64,000 nt of DNA from Echinicola strongylocentroti. Its GTDB lineage: Bacteria; Bacteroidota; Bacteroidia; Cytophagales; Cyclobacteriaceae. The stretch covers positions 4,157,501-4,221,500 of the forward strand of contig NZ_CP030041.1 of the NCBI RefSeq assembly GCF_003260975.1. The letters run 5' to 3'. A program made the position numbers and the translations under genes. The first letter of the stretch is position 1, and each line of letters starts with the position of its first letter. The notes under the pieces were generated by a model. That model worked only from the letters and a program-made list of their open reading frames with translations, ran no database searches and was not told the DNA's origin. Of the stretch, positions 43,482 to 52,691 are shown in pieces.

Positions 43482-45023
43482 ATGAGTAAGCAAAAAGAGG
43501 AACTAGAGCACAGGCTCAAGCTAAGAAATGTTCAACTATCAGATTATAATGATATCCGAGAGTTGATGACATTGATATATGAGCAAAAAGGGATGACTTA
43601 TACGAGGGAAGAGCTTAAAAATCAGATAAAAGCATTTCCCGAAGGACAGATCTGTATCGAGGATAATGGGAAGGTCGTGGCGGTGGCCCTAAGCGTGGTA
43701 GTGGAGTATTCGCAGTTTGGCGATAGTCATACCTATGATGAAATCACCGGCTTTGGCAAGTTTGATACCCATGATCTGGAAAACGGAGACACCCTCTATG
43801 GTACAGAAGTGTTTGTTCATCCTGAGTATCGTGGGCTGAGGCTGGGGAGAAGACTTTATGATGCCAGGAAAGAATTGTGCGAAAACCTCAATTTGAGGTC
43901 CATTATCGCTGGTGGGCGGATTCCCGGCTATAGCAAACATTCGGAGCAAATGACCCCACGAAAGTACATTGAACTGGTAAAGAACAAGGAGATCTATGAC
44001 CCCGTGCTCTCTTTTCAGCTGGCCAATGAATTCCACGTTCGGAAAGTCATCACCAAATATTTGCCTGAGGACAAGGATTCCAAGGCATTTGCGACCTTAT
44101 TGGAGTGGAACAATATCTACTATGAGAAAGATGAGAAGCTTATAGGGAACAGTAAGTCCATTGTCCGGCTGGGGCTGGTGCAGTGGAAAATGAGGCGGTT
44201 TAATGACGTGGACGACCTGATGCAGCAGGTGGAGTTTTTTGTGGATACTGTCTCCGGTTATAAGTCTGATTTTTGCCTTTTGCCAGAGTTTTTCAATGCT
44301 CCCTTGTTAGCAGGTTTTAATGATATGGATGCCTCTGAAGCCATCCGTAATTTGGCGGATTATACTGAAGAGGTGCTGTCACGCATGAGGGATTTGGCCC
44401 TTTCTTATAACGTCAATATCATCGCCGGGAGTATGCCGGAATACGATGGAAAGAAGCTTCGCAATGTGAGTTATCTATGTAGAAGGGATGGCACCACTGA
44501 TAAACAGTACAAGCTTCATATCACTCCTGATGAGCAGGCCTATTGGGGCTTACAGGGAGGAAACGGAATTTCTGTTTTTGATACGGATGCTGGTAGGATC
44601 GGGATTTTGATCTGCTACGATGTGGAGTTTCCAGAGCTAGGGAGGATCCTCGCTGAGCAGGAGATGGATATTTTGTTTGTGCCCTTCTGGACGGATACCA
44701 AAAATGCCTATCTTCGTGTGAGTACCTGTGCGAAAGCCAGGGCAGTGGAAAACGAGTGCTATGTGGCCATCACGGGTTCTGTGGGAAATCTGCCAAGAGT
44801 GGAGAATATGGATATACAGCATTCCCAAGCGGCTATTTATTCTCCATCTGACTTCTCCTTTCCCCACGATGCGGTAATTGCGGAAGCGTCCTTGAACACC
44901 GAGACCACCATCGTGGCCGACGTGGACCTGGATTTACTGACCAAGCTGCGAAAAATGGGCAGTGTGAGGAACCTTGCCCAGCGGAGACTCGACCTCTATT
45001 CTATCCAGTGGAAGCGGAAGTGA
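43482..45023 (+). CDS. Bifunctional GNAT acetyltransferase / carbon-nitrogen hydrolase
   Basis: 513 residues. The first 215 are a GNAT domain (HRLKLRNVQLSDYNDI, then VHPEYRGLRLGRRLYDARKEL, the acetyl-CoA loop). From about 225 a nitrilase-superfamily domain follows with the catalytic Glu in LLPEFFN, Lys in QYKLHITPDE and Cys in ILICYDVEFPE. The fusion is a known family with members in Bacteroidota; the substrate is undetermined. An amide or nitrile hydrolysis coupled to acylation is possible. The gene stands alone, with a 251-base non-coding stretch behind it that holds only degenerate repeats. Confidence 0.92.
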   Translation: MSKQKEELEHRLKLRNVQLSDYNDIRELMTLIYEQKGMTYTREELKNQIKAFPEGQICIEDNGKVVAVALSVVVEYSQFGDSHTYDEITGFGKFDTHDLENGDTLYGTEVFVHPEYRGLRLGRRLYDARKELCENLNLRSIIAGGRIPGYSKHSEQMTPRKYIELVKNKEIYDPVLSFQLANEFHVRKVITKYLPEDKDSKAFATLLEWNNIYYEKDEKLIGNSKSIVRLGLVQWKMRRFNDVDDLMQQVEFFVDTVSGYKSDFCLLPEFFNAPLLAGFNDMDASEAIRNLADYTEEVLSRMRDLALSYNVNIIAGSMPEYDGKKLRNVSYLCRRDGTTDKQYKLHITPDEQAYWGLQGGNGISVFDTDAGRIGILICYDVEFPELGRILAEQEMDILFVPFWTDTKNAYLRVSTCAKARAVENECYVAITGSVGNLPRVENMDIQHSQAAIYSPSDFSFPHDAVIAEASLNTETTIVADVDLDLLTKLRKMGSVRNLAQRRLDLYSIQWKRK

Positions 45024-45274
45024 GGGATGTTCGGTGACTGAAGTACCAAGGTAGAATACAAGGTACGAAGTGGAACCCGAAATGCGTTGGTGCGATATTC
45101 TTTACTCAGGGGTTGACATTCATTATTGCGGAAGTGGTGAAGCCTGAAATTGGGAATACGAAGAGCATCCAATCCAAGTAGTGACCAATAAGCATTATTC
45201 AGCAAGCAGTAGCCAGTAATCAGTGGGGAGTAACCAATAACCGAATAGCTCAATAACGAATAACCAACAGCCAT
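45024..45274. other. Non-coding stretch with degenerate short repeats before kdsC
   Basis: Bases 45040-45075 contain AAGTACCAAGGTAGAATACAAGGTACGAAG-like units in blocks, and 45170-45270 repeat AGTAGCCAGTAATCAGT, AATAACCGAATA and AATAACGAATAACC-like units. No gene is supported. These tracts have no fixed period and resemble those at 34321 and 34562. Confidence 0.5.
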
Positions 45275-45826
45275 ATGGAAAACTACCTCAAAGGTATAGA
45301 CGATAAGGTCGTCAAAAAAGCCGCTAAGATCAAGCTCCTGATTACCGATGTAGACGGAGTGTTGACGGATGGAGGGGTCATTTATGATGACCATTACCTC
45401 GAATTCAAAAAATTCAACGTGAAAGATGGGCTGATCGTAAAACTACTCCAAAAACACGGGATAAAGGTAGGAGCCATCACGGGAAGGAACTCACCCGTGG
45501 TAAGGAGCCGATGTGAAGAGCTGGGCTTCGACTTTCACTATCATGGGGTCAAGGATAAGCGGGAGAAGTTGAAGACGGTGTTGGATGGGATGGACTTGCG
45601 GCTGGATGAGTGTGCCTATATCGGAGATGACCTTATCGATTTGCCTATATTGGTTATGGTAGGGCTGTCTGTAGCTCCCAAAGATGCGTTGCCATATATC
45701 AAAGAAGAAGTGGATATGGTCTCTACCCTCAATGGAGGTAGGGGGGTATTCAGAGAAGTAGCGGATTTTATATTGAATTCGCAGGGAAAATTAAAAATGA
45801 TTATTAACCAATTGAAGGAAAAATAA
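45275..45826 (+). CDS. kdsC: 3-deoxy-D-manno-octulosonate 8-phosphate phosphatase
   Basis: 183 residues, HAD superfamily without a cap domain, as in KdsC tetramers. Motif I DVDGVLTDGG is at about residues 24-33, motif II TGRNS near 72, the Lys of motif III in GVKDKREKL near 91-99 and motif IV GDDLIDLPIL near 115-124. It removes the phosphate of Kdo-8-phosphate to give Kdo for lipopolysaccharide. The stop is directly followed by the ATG of kdsA, so both Kdo steps are made from one message. Confidence 0.94.
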   Translation: MENYLKGIDDKVVKKAAKIKLLITDVDGVLTDGGVIYDDHYLEFKKFNVKDGLIVKLLQKHGIKVGAITGRNSPVVRSRCEELGFDFHYHGVKDKREKLKTVLDGMDLRLDECAYIGDDLIDLPILVMVGLSVAPKDALPYIKEEVDMVSTLNGGRGVFREVADFILNSQGKLKMIINQLKEK

Positions 45827-46678
45827 ATGATGCCTGTATTTACACAGCCTATGCGCATCACCGACCAGGTGGTGTTGGGGGAGGGTAAGCCTGTTTTGTT
45901 CTCTGGTCCTTGCGCCGTAGAGAGTTTTGATATTTGTATGGAAATCGGCAGTACCGTAAAAGCTGAAGCGGAGAAGAATGGTTTTTCATATGTTTTTAAA
46001 GCGTCTTTTGATAAGGCCAATAGAACTTCGTCCGGTTCTTTCCGAGGCATTGGAATGGATAAGTCGCTGGAGGTCCTTCAGCGTGTGGGCAAAGAGCTGG
46101 GTGTGCCTTTGGTCACTGATATTCATGAAAGCTGCCAAGCCGCAGAAGTCGCTGAGGTAGCTGATGTGTTACAGATTCCAGCTTTTTTATGCCGCCAGAC
46201 GGACTTGTTATTGGCAGCTGGAAAAACCGGAAAGGCCATCAAGGTCAAAAGAGGACAGTTTATGGCCCCAGAGGATATGCAATATGCCGTCGATAAAGTA
46301 AGGTCTACTGGTAATGAAAACGTATGTCTTACAGAAAGAGGTTTTTCATTAGGCTACCATAATTTGGTGGTGGATATGCGGTCATTGCCTACCATGCGGC
46401 AGTTTGCACCGGTCGTGTTTGATATTACCCATTCGGTGCAGCAGCCCGGAGGCCAAGGAGGAAGTAGTGGCGGCCAGCGTGAGTTTGCGCCGTTTTTGGC
46501 AAGAGCTGCAGCGGCTGCGGGAGTGGATGGCTTCTTTATCGAAACCCATCCAGAGCCTGCCAAAGCACTGAGCGATGGGCCAAATATGATTCCATTACAT
46601 AGGATGGCTGATTTTCTTGAAATGCTCAAGGAATGCTGGGAAACAGGAAATAAGTATAGTGGCTTTAAAGTAGAATAG
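45827..46678 (+). CDS. kdsA: 3-deoxy-8-phosphooctulonate synthase
   Basis: 283 residues, class I DAHP-synthase-like TIM barrel. Landmarks are [73 protein letters not shown] and FIETHPEP. It joins phosphoenolpyruvate and arabinose-5-phosphate to Kdo-8-phosphate, the substrate of the KdsC protein encoded just before it. An ATG is repeated at the start (45827 and 45830). The region behind it up to 46810 holds no gene. Confidence 0.97.
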   Translation: MMPVFTQPMRITDQVVLGEGKPVLFSGPCAVESFDICMEIGSTVKAEAEKNGFSYVFKASFDKANRTSSGSFRGIGMDKSLEVLQRVGKELGVPLVTDIHESCQAAEVAEVADVLQIPAFLCRQTDLLLAAGKTGKAIKVKRGQFMAPEDMQYAVDKVRSTGNENVCLTERGFSLGYHNLVVDMRSLPTMRQFAPVVFDITHSVQQPGGQGGSSGGQREFAPFLARAAAAAGVDGFFIETHPEPAKALSDGPNMIPLHRMADFLEMLKECWETGNKYSGFKVE

Positions 46679-46810
46679 TAAAATGTCTTTTGGCTGCTTT
46701 TGGCGGAGTGATGTCACCTGTCAAGGGCGGCTTTTTTTAATTGTTGGTGCTAGCTAAATGGTGAAATCCTCAATTTTTATTTTTAAATTACTTGTGTTAA
46801 GCGAATTTTT

Positions 46811-48466
46811 ATGAAAAAATTAATTTGGCTTGGCTGCTTTATGTCATTGTTCTATTGCACGGCAGCAGCACAAGTAATGAGTTCTACAACGGAAGTGTCA
46901 CTCGAAATCCGAAATATTTTAGAGTCATTTGCTCCTGATAAAACAGCTCAAGTAGGTGAGCAACATTTCCATCACCCTGATTTATTGATTGCGTTTTATA
47001 GCAACAGGCAGTTTGAACCTGTCTGGGTAAATGACGGGAAATGGCATGATTTGGCAAGTGACCTTCTTGTCCAAATAGAGGAGTCAAAATACGATGGCCT
47101 CCTGCCTGCTTCCTATCACTTGTCCGCAATCAAAGAAGTGATCTCGCTGGATAAGCAACAGTCCATCGACAATGGACATCCCGTCCACCAAGCCTATGTG
47201 GACCTCCTGCTTGCTGATGCCTATTTTGGCCTTGCCAATGACCTGTATTTAGGAAAGGTAGTGCAAAAAGGACTTCAAAATTCGTGGGAAATCACTCCAA
47301 AACGCGTCAAGGTGGATTTTGGAGAGGCCATGAAAAGAGGGCTTGAAAGTGGTGATATTTCAAAAAGCCTGGAGGATTTTTGGCCACGGTATAAGGTGTA
47401 TAGAAGCATGCGAAAAAGCATGAAGGAGTTTTATGAGATGGACGAATCCTTGGAGGAAAAATGGGAAAAGGTCGGTGGCAAAACCCTTAAAGTGAATGAA
47501 GAGAATAAATCGGTACCAGCGATTAGGGAGCGACTTATTTACTGGAATGACTTGCTGTCCTATACAGTCCCCAATGAAGAGCTTTATGACAGTACGATGC
47601 TGGCAGGGGTGATGCACTTTCAGAAACGCAACGGGCTGGATGCAGATGGAGTTATTGGTAAGGATACGTATACCGCACTCAATGCGAGCCCCGCAGATAT
47701 GGTAAAGAAAATTGCCGTCAATATGGAGCGGATGCGCTGGCTGCCCGACACACTGCTGGAAGGAAGGTTTGTCATGGTCAATATCGCCAATTTTCAACTG
47801 GACTATTTGGAAAATAATGGACTTGATACGGTTTTTACTTCTAGGGTAATTGTAGGGAAAGAATACCATACCACACCTGTTTTCAATGGGGAAATGGCCT
47901 ATATTGTGTTGAGCCCTACTTGGACAGTGCCCAGCTCCATAATCAAGAGGGAGATGATTCCTAAGATCAGGAAGGATGCCAATTATTTGAATAGGAACCG
48001 TCTCAAAATCCTTACTTATTCAGGGAAGGAGGTCAGCCCTTCATCGATCGATTGGTCAAAGGCCTCTTCTGGTAATTTTCCCTATATGATAAGGCAAAGT
48101 CCAGGCCCTTCCAACTCCCTTGGGCAGGCCAAGTTTATTTTTCCAAACAAACACAACGTGTATATCCACGATACCCCTTCAAAATCCCTGTTCAGCAAAG
48201 ATTTGAGAGCATTTAGTCATGGGTGTATCAGGATTCAGCAGCCTGCGGAGTTTGCGGAAATACTGTTGGAAGACGATAGCAAATGGGACATGCAGCGTAT
48301 CCGTGAAGCAATGGATAAGGGAAAGGAAACGACTGTGATGCTTAAAGAAAAGGTGCCTGTAGTCTTGATCTACTTGACCTTTTGGGCTGACCCATCGGGC
48401 AAGGCCCATTTTAGAAAAGATATTTATGAACGCGATGATGCCATCGCCAAAGCGTTGCTAAACTGA
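46811..48466 (+). CDS. Secreted L,D-transpeptidase, YcbB-like (first of the pair)
   Basis: 551 residues. Signal peptide at the start (cleavage after AAAQ). An N-terminal scaffold domain (about 40-240), a peptidoglycan-binding segment (MHFQKRNGLDADGVIGKDTYTALN, about 269-293) and a YkuD catalytic domain follow, with the catalytic motif SHGCIRI near residues 467-473 and HDTPSKSLF before it. It forms 3-3 cross-links in, or anchors proteins to, peptidoglycan. It is similar in plan to the next gene. Both are single transcription-size units with about 90 bases between. Confidence 0.92.
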   Translation: MKKLIWLGCFMSLFYCTAAAQVMSSTTEVSLEIRNILESFAPDKTAQVGEQHFHHPDLLIAFYSNRQFEPVWVNDGKWHDLASDLLVQIEESKYDGLLPASYHLSAIKEVISLDKQQSIDNGHPVHQAYVDLLLADAYFGLANDLYLGKVVQKGLQNSWEITPKRVKVDFGEAMKRGLESGDISKSLEDFWPRYKVYRSMRKSMKEFYEMDESLEEKWEKVGGKTLKVNEENKSVPAIRERLIYWNDLLSYTVPNEELYDSTMLAGVMHFQKRNGLDADGVIGKDTYTALNASPADMVKKIAVNMERMRWLPDTLLEGRFVMVNIANFQLDYLENNGLDTVFTSRVIVGKEYHTTPVFNGEMAYIVLSPTWTVPSSIIKREMIPKIRKDANYLNRNRLKILTYSGKEVSPSSIDWSKASSGNFPYMIRQSPGPSNSLGQAKFIFPNKHNVYIHDTPSKSLFSKDLRAFSHGCIRIQQPAEFAEILLEDDSKWDMQRIREAMDKGKETTVMLKEKVPVVLIYLTFWADPSGKAHFRKDIYERDDAIAKALLN

Positions 48467-48559
48467 AAGGAGCTGGTATTAAATATTTATTTTAGGTTAT
48501 TTATTTTTATGATGGCATAGTCATTGATCTTTTATTGGTACTAAACCAATTAAAATTTT

Positions 48560-50167
48560 ATGGATAGATGCCAGAAGTGGATCGTATTGGGCTTTTTGTT
48601 TTTAGCCGCTTGTAGCCCAAAAGTGGATGAGGATACACTACAAGCAATCAAACAGCAACTTCAAGGAGAAGCGCTAGAAAAGGTATATGGGGAGTTTGAT
48701 TATCAACCCATCTGGATCAATGCTGAGGGGTTAAGCGAAAATGGAGAAAGCTTTGTGGAGGTGCTTAATGAGGATATTGCTGCGGATGGTTTGGATAAGG
48801 AAGATTACCACTATGAGCTGATCCAGCAATACGTAGATAGCATAAACCAAGGAGGGGGAGTGGATGCATTGGTGAAGTCGGAACTGATGATCTCCGAAGC
48901 GTTCGTAAAATTGGCCAACGATCTTCATTATGGTGCGGTGGATCCAAATGAAATATCCTCCAAGTGGAAAATGGAACCGAAAGCCAAAGAGGTAGATGTG
49001 GAGGCACTTTTGGGAGAGATAGGGAAAGGAAATATCGGTTCTCTCAATGAGGTCTTTGATCAATTGCGGCCTGAAAATAGACTCTACGATGGACTTAGAG
49101 AGCAGATGAAGAAAGCGCTGGAAGCAGAAGGCGATCTTGATGGACCTTCCATTAAGCATGATGAGACGGTAGAAGTGGGCGACCGAGATCAGGTGGTCGC
49201 ACAAGTACGCAAGGCTCTCCAAGCAATGGGTGAGGAGGGGATTTCCAGCCCAGAGGAGCCGGATGTATATGATGAGGTATTAGAACATGCCGTAAAGCGA
49301 TTTCAGCAAAAGCATGGACTCAAGGAAGATGGTGTGCTGGGCGAGGATTTTTGGCGCGCCATCAATTATAGCAAGGAAGATTTGCTGGCGAAATTGAAAG
49401 TCAATTTAGAGCGATTGAGGTGGTTGCCGGATTTTTTGGACACTGATGGACCAAAAGTGCTAGTGAATATCCCCAGTTACTATATGGATTATGTAGTGGA
49501 TCAAGACACCGTTTTTTCTACCAGGGCTGTAGTGGGCAAAGAGTACTACCAAACGCCCGTGTTTACCGCAGAGATGAGTTATGTGGTGTTCAGTCCCTAT
49601 TGGAACCTCCCTGAAGGCATTCTCTGGGAAGAGACCATTCCTGCTATCTTGAAGGATAAAAACTACCTTTCTGAGCACAATATGGAAATAGTGGATGAAC
49701 AAAGAGCAGAAGTCAAGCCCAATAGTATTCGCTGGAAGAAGCTATCAAAGGAAGAAGGCTTCCCCTATTTGATCCGACAGAAGCCAGGGGATGACAATGC
49801 CTTGGGGAGGGTGAAGTTTATGTTTCCCAATACATATAATATTTACATCCATGACTCTCCCGCCAAGGCCTTGTTTGATAAAGATGAGAGGGCATTTAGT
49901 CACGGCTGCATCAGGATAGCTGATCCCGATGGCTTTGCAGAGGTATTGCTGAATGATAAGAAGGAATGGAACAAAGACTCCATTAATAACGCTATGCAGC
50001 TGGAGAAGGAGAAGCAAGTGAATTTGGACACCAAGCCTACAGTTTGGATATTATATCTCACAGCATGGAAATCAGCAGATGGGCTCCAGCTAAGGGAGGA
50101 TGTCTATGACAGTGACAAGGAGCTGGCCCAGAAGATGGGCGCTAAGGTGAGTGATGCGTTTTTTTAG
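48560..50167 (+). CDS. L,D-transpeptidase lipoprotein, YcbB-like (second of the pair)
   Basis: 535 residues with the same domain plan as its upstream neighbour but a lipoprotein signal (LAAC, Cys18), so it is tethered rather than free. Scaffold domain to about residue 230, peptidoglycan-binding segment (VKRFQQKHGLKEDGVLGEDFW, about 245-265) and YkuD domain with SHGCIRIADPDG near 446. The two genes are clear paralogues from a duplication that diverged. It is convergent with a third L,D-transpeptidase-type gene, with 35 bases between the stops. Confidence 0.92.
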   Translation: MDRCQKWIVLGFLFLAACSPKVDEDTLQAIKQQLQGEALEKVYGEFDYQPIWINAEGLSENGESFVEVLNEDIAADGLDKEDYHYELIQQYVDSINQGGGVDALVKSELMISEAFVKLANDLHYGAVDPNEISSKWKMEPKAKEVDVEALLGEIGKGNIGSLNEVFDQLRPENRLYDGLREQMKKALEAEGDLDGPSIKHDETVEVGDRDQVVAQVRKALQAMGEEGISSPEEPDVYDEVLEHAVKRFQQKHGLKEDGVLGEDFWRAINYSKEDLLAKLKVNLERLRWLPDFLDTDGPKVLVNIPSYYMDYVVDQDTVFSTRAVVGKEYYQTPVFTAEMSYVVFSPYWNLPEGILWEETIPAILKDKNYLSEHNMEIVDEQRAEVKPNSIRWKKLSKEEGFPYLIRQKPGDDNALGRVKFMFPNTYNIYIHDSPAKALFDKDERAFSHGCIRIADPDGFAEVLLNDKKEWNKDSINNAMQLEKEKQVNLDTKPTVWILYLTAWKSADGLQLREDVYDSDKELAQKMGAKVSDAFF

Positions 50168-50202
50168 GAAGAATCAACTTGAGCAAGTATGGGGCTAGGT
50201 GG

Positions 50203-50928
50203 TCATGTCCGTGTCAAGTAAGGCGCTTGCCTGGGGGTAATCAGTGGTGGGGCATAGATAAAGAGGCAGCCATCTTCTTTAATGCTGTCAATGATTGCTT
50301 TGTATTGGTTCATCGGCAGTGCTGGGCATCCCAGACTTCTTCCCAATCGACCGTATTTTTTGATGAATTCCGGGTTGGCATATTCTGCACCATGGATGAC
50401 AATGGCCCTTTGGCGGGCTTGGTCATTGACTCCCTTTTCGATTCCGTCCAATCGGAGCGAATAGCCGTGTTTGCCGGAGTAGGTTTCTGCCGTTCGGTAA
50501 AAACCGAGGCTGCTCATATAGCTTGAATGGGTGTTAGAGAATTTCTTGGCCATCAGTCCGCCGCTGTTTCTGCCGTGTGCCACATAAGTATGATGGAGGA
50601 TTTTGCCCGTGATAGGGTCTACGGTCCAAAGTCTTTTTTGGGAAGACGGAAGGCTGAAGTCAATAATGGTAAGCGGCTTGTCTGGAGAAACGCTGCCCTT
50701 GGCACTGAGTTTTAAAAAACCATTGATGCCCATTTCAAGTGCTTTGGGAGAAATGGTAGTTTTGGCTTTCATGCCATCAAGGTGGTTACGTACTTTCTGG
50801 ATGAGTATTTCCGCAGCAGTATTTGCAGTTGATGCGATAGGCTGTAAAGTGATGTTTTGCTGGGGTGTGTACGCAAATAGGCCTGTGCTTAGCAGCAGTG
50901 CCAGCATAAGTCCTGTTTTTCTAAGCAT
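50203..50928 (-). CDS. Murein L,D-transpeptidase catalytic domain family protein (YkuD_2-like)
   Basis: 241 residues with a signal peptide (LLLSTGLFAYT). The catalytic region reads AIVIHGAEYANPEF ... YGRLGRSLGCPALP, the His and Cys pattern of the YkuD_2 group, different from the SHGC motif of the two genes it faces. Upstream parts include TIIDFSLPSSQKRLW and VAHGRNSGG. It probably acts on peptidoglycan in the periplasm. Three L,D-transpeptidase-type genes thus lie within 4.2 kb. Confidence 0.9.
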   Translation of the reverse strand: MLRKTGLMLALLLSTGLFAYTPQQNITLQPIASTANTAAEILIQKVRNHLDGMKAKTTISPKALEMGINGFLKLSAKGSVSPDKPLTIIDFSLPSSQKRLWTVDPITGKILHHTYVAHGRNSGGLMAKKFSNTHSSYMSSLGFYRTAETYSGKHGYSLRLDGIEKGVNDQARQRAIVIHGAEYANPEFIKKYGRLGRSLGCPALPMNQYKAIIDSIKEDGCLFIYAPPLITPRQAPYLTRT

Positions 50929-51334
50929 ATATTCCTTTAATTATTGTCTGGGTAATAAGTGTGTTAATCATTTGATAGTTAATGAATTACTCTCTTGTTT
51001 TATAACGCAAAAGTAAAGTAATCATTGCAAATATGAACCGAAAGGGCTGTTTATTTTGTTAAAAAACCTGAAATATTTCATGTAAATCACTTGTGAATCC
51101 CTGGTTTGGGGAGGTTATTCCTAAAATGACATGCATAAGAAATAATATTTGGTTAATTTTGCCGTCCTTATTTGGTTCAACTTTTTGGTTACAAATGAGT
51201 TGACGTGTTGGGGGCGCAGAGAATGGCCAGTGTTGAAAACAAATAAGTAAAAGGAATTGTTCTGCATAGCGTGATGATGCCAATGAGAAGCAACCGATCA
51301 CCTCACAGAAAACACCGTAAATAAAAACATAAGC
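50929..51334. other. Intergenic region before the pterin genes
   Basis: 406 bases without a gene. It separates divergent transcripts. A TAATTTTG at 51154-51161 matches TAnnTTTG but has no clear -33 partner. A mini reading frame (ATGGCCAGTGTTGAAAACAA, 51222 on) of seven codons is probably chance. Confidence 0.45.
51154..51161 (+). promoter_or_regulatory. Possible -7 box upstream of the pterin genes
   Basis: TAATTTTG matches the Bacteroidota TAnnTTTG box exactly, 174 bases before the ATG at 51335. No TTTG lies 19-21 bases upstream. Weak evidence. Confidence 0.3.
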
Positions 51335-51744
51335 ATGAGAGTAGCGGTTTATCGCAAGGAGCATTTTAATGCGGCACATCGATTACATAATCCAAGCTGG
51401 ACCGATGAGAAGAACGATCAAGTGTTTGGGAAATGCAATAACCCTAGTTACCACGGCCACAATTACGACCTTCATGTCAAGCTAGTGGGCCGATAGATCC
51501 AGAGACAGGATATGTATACGACATGAAGGTGCTCAGCGATTTGATTAAAAATAAAGTAATAAAGAAGTTTGACCATAAAAATTTAAACCTGGATACAGAT
51601 GAATTCAAACAACTCAACCCAACTGCAGAAAACATTGCTGTGGTTATTTGGAATATTTTAAGGAACGAAATTGAAGAAAAATACGATCTAACGGTTCGAT
51701 TATATGAAACAGAAAGGAATTATGTTGAATACGACGGGGATTAA
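51335..51744 (+). pseudogene. 6-pyruvoyl-tetrahydropterin synthase / QueD family gene with a 1-base frameshift
   Basis: From the ATG at 51335 the frame reads KEHFNAAHRLHN ... CNNPSYHGHNYDLHVKLVG and meets TAG at 51494-51496. The family continues in the +2 frame from CCG at 51490 as PIDPETGYVYDMKVLSD to the stop at 51742-51744. Together the two parts give about 136 residues, the usual family length, with the zinc-binding His residues (AAH, HGHNY) and the catalytic Cys (GKCNN). One base is missing; a CCC run reduced to CC at 51490-51491 would explain it. This could be a real inactivating mutation or a sequencing error at a short homopolymer. The 3' part overlaps the start of folE, pointing to one pterin operon. 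Confidence 0.85.
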
Positions 51745-52402
51745 AATAGATAGTTCAATTGATGAAATGGGAGACGAGCATATCGGAACTTCCCATGAGA
51801 CCCCATTGCGAGAAGATGCCTTTGAAATGGATGATGAGCTCAAAATGGAGCTGATCGAAAAGCACTTCAAAGATATCATGCATGTGCTGGGGCTGGACTT
51901 GACCGATGATAGCCTGAGCGGAACTCCACGTCGTGTAGCGAAGATGTTTGTACAGGAAGTGTTTAGTGGGCTGGACCCAAAGAACAAGCCTGAAGTGAAG
52001 CTTTTTGAGAATAAGTATAAGTACAGTGAGATGCTTGTAGAAAAGGACATTACCTTCTTTTCGCATTGTGAGCATCATTTTGTGCCTATTTATGGAAAAG
52101 CCCATGTCGCCTATATTTCCAATGGCAATGTGATCGGACTGTCCAAGATCAACCGTATCGTCCAGTATTTTGCTAAAAGACCGCAGGTTCAGGAGAGGCT
52201 CACCATGCAGATAGGAAATGAGCTGAAAGAAATCCTTGGTACTGAGGATGTGGCTGTGGTCATTGACGCCCATCATATGTGCGTATCCTCCCGCGGAGTA
52301 CAGGATGTAAACAGTAAGACAGTGACCTCTTTTTATAGCGGGAAGTTTGATAAAGATGATACCACGAGAAAAGAGTTTATGCAGTATATAGCATTGAAAT
52401 AA
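51722..52402 (+). CDS. folE: GTP cyclohydrolase I
   Basis: About 226 residues from the ATG at 51722 (preceded by AGGAATT); an in-frame ATG at 51704 is possible. The FolE core is complete: DSLSGTPRRVAKMFV, TFFSHCEHHFVPIYGKAHVAYI with zinc ligand Cys near 116, LSKINRIVQYFAKRPQVQERL, DAHHMCVSSRGVQD with the second Cys. It converts GTP to dihydroneopterin triphosphate, the substrate of 6-pyruvoyl-tetrahydropterin and QueD-type enzymes, so the frameshifted gene before it is a fitting partner. Its first codons overlap that gene. A strong terminator follows. Confidence 0.95.
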   Translation: MLNTTGIKIDSSIDEMGDEHIGTSHETPLREDAFEMDDELKMELIEKHFKDIMHVLGLDLTDDSLSGTPRRVAKMFVQEVFSGLDPKNKPEVKLFENKYKYSEMLVEKDITFFSHCEHHFVPIYGKAHVAYISNGNVIGLSKINRIVQYFAKRPQVQERLTMQIGNELKEILGTEDVAVVIDAHHMCVSSRGVQDVNSKTVTSFYSGKFDKDDTTRKEFMQYIALK

Positions 52403-52423
52403 CATAAAATACGTTAAATAAGT

Positions 52424-52457
52424 AAAAAAAGCCAGAGGATTCCTCTGGCTTTTTTTA
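52424..52457 (+). terminator. Rho-independent terminator after folE
   Basis: GCCAGAGG at 52431-52438 pairs with CCTCTGGC at 52442-52449 around a 3-base loop, with seven A before and seven T after. A clear terminator; it sits 22 bases past the folE stop. Confidence 0.9.
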
Positions 52458-52691
52458 TGTAAAATAGGGTGAAAGCCCTATTTATTTGTCGAATCCTTTT
52501 GAATAGAGTATGTAATTATTTTATTTCTTTATTATTTGAAATTTTGATTTTTATAAAAATTTCATTTACCTTCAAATCTATTATTCAATGTTTCAAATGC
52601 ATCCTGTTTAAGATTACGATCTTTTATTTGGGGTGGTTTGATTTACGTTTTGAATGATATTAACACCACTAACCCTTTAATCCCCTTTCCG

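Noticed and set aside
46679..46810. Terminator behind kdsA
   Set aside because: There is a T run after GGGCGGC at 46724-46737, but I could not find a convincing pairing stem.
51755..52405. Open frame of 216 codons on - opposite folE
   Set aside because: Antisense of a certain enzyme gene; no recognisable domain.
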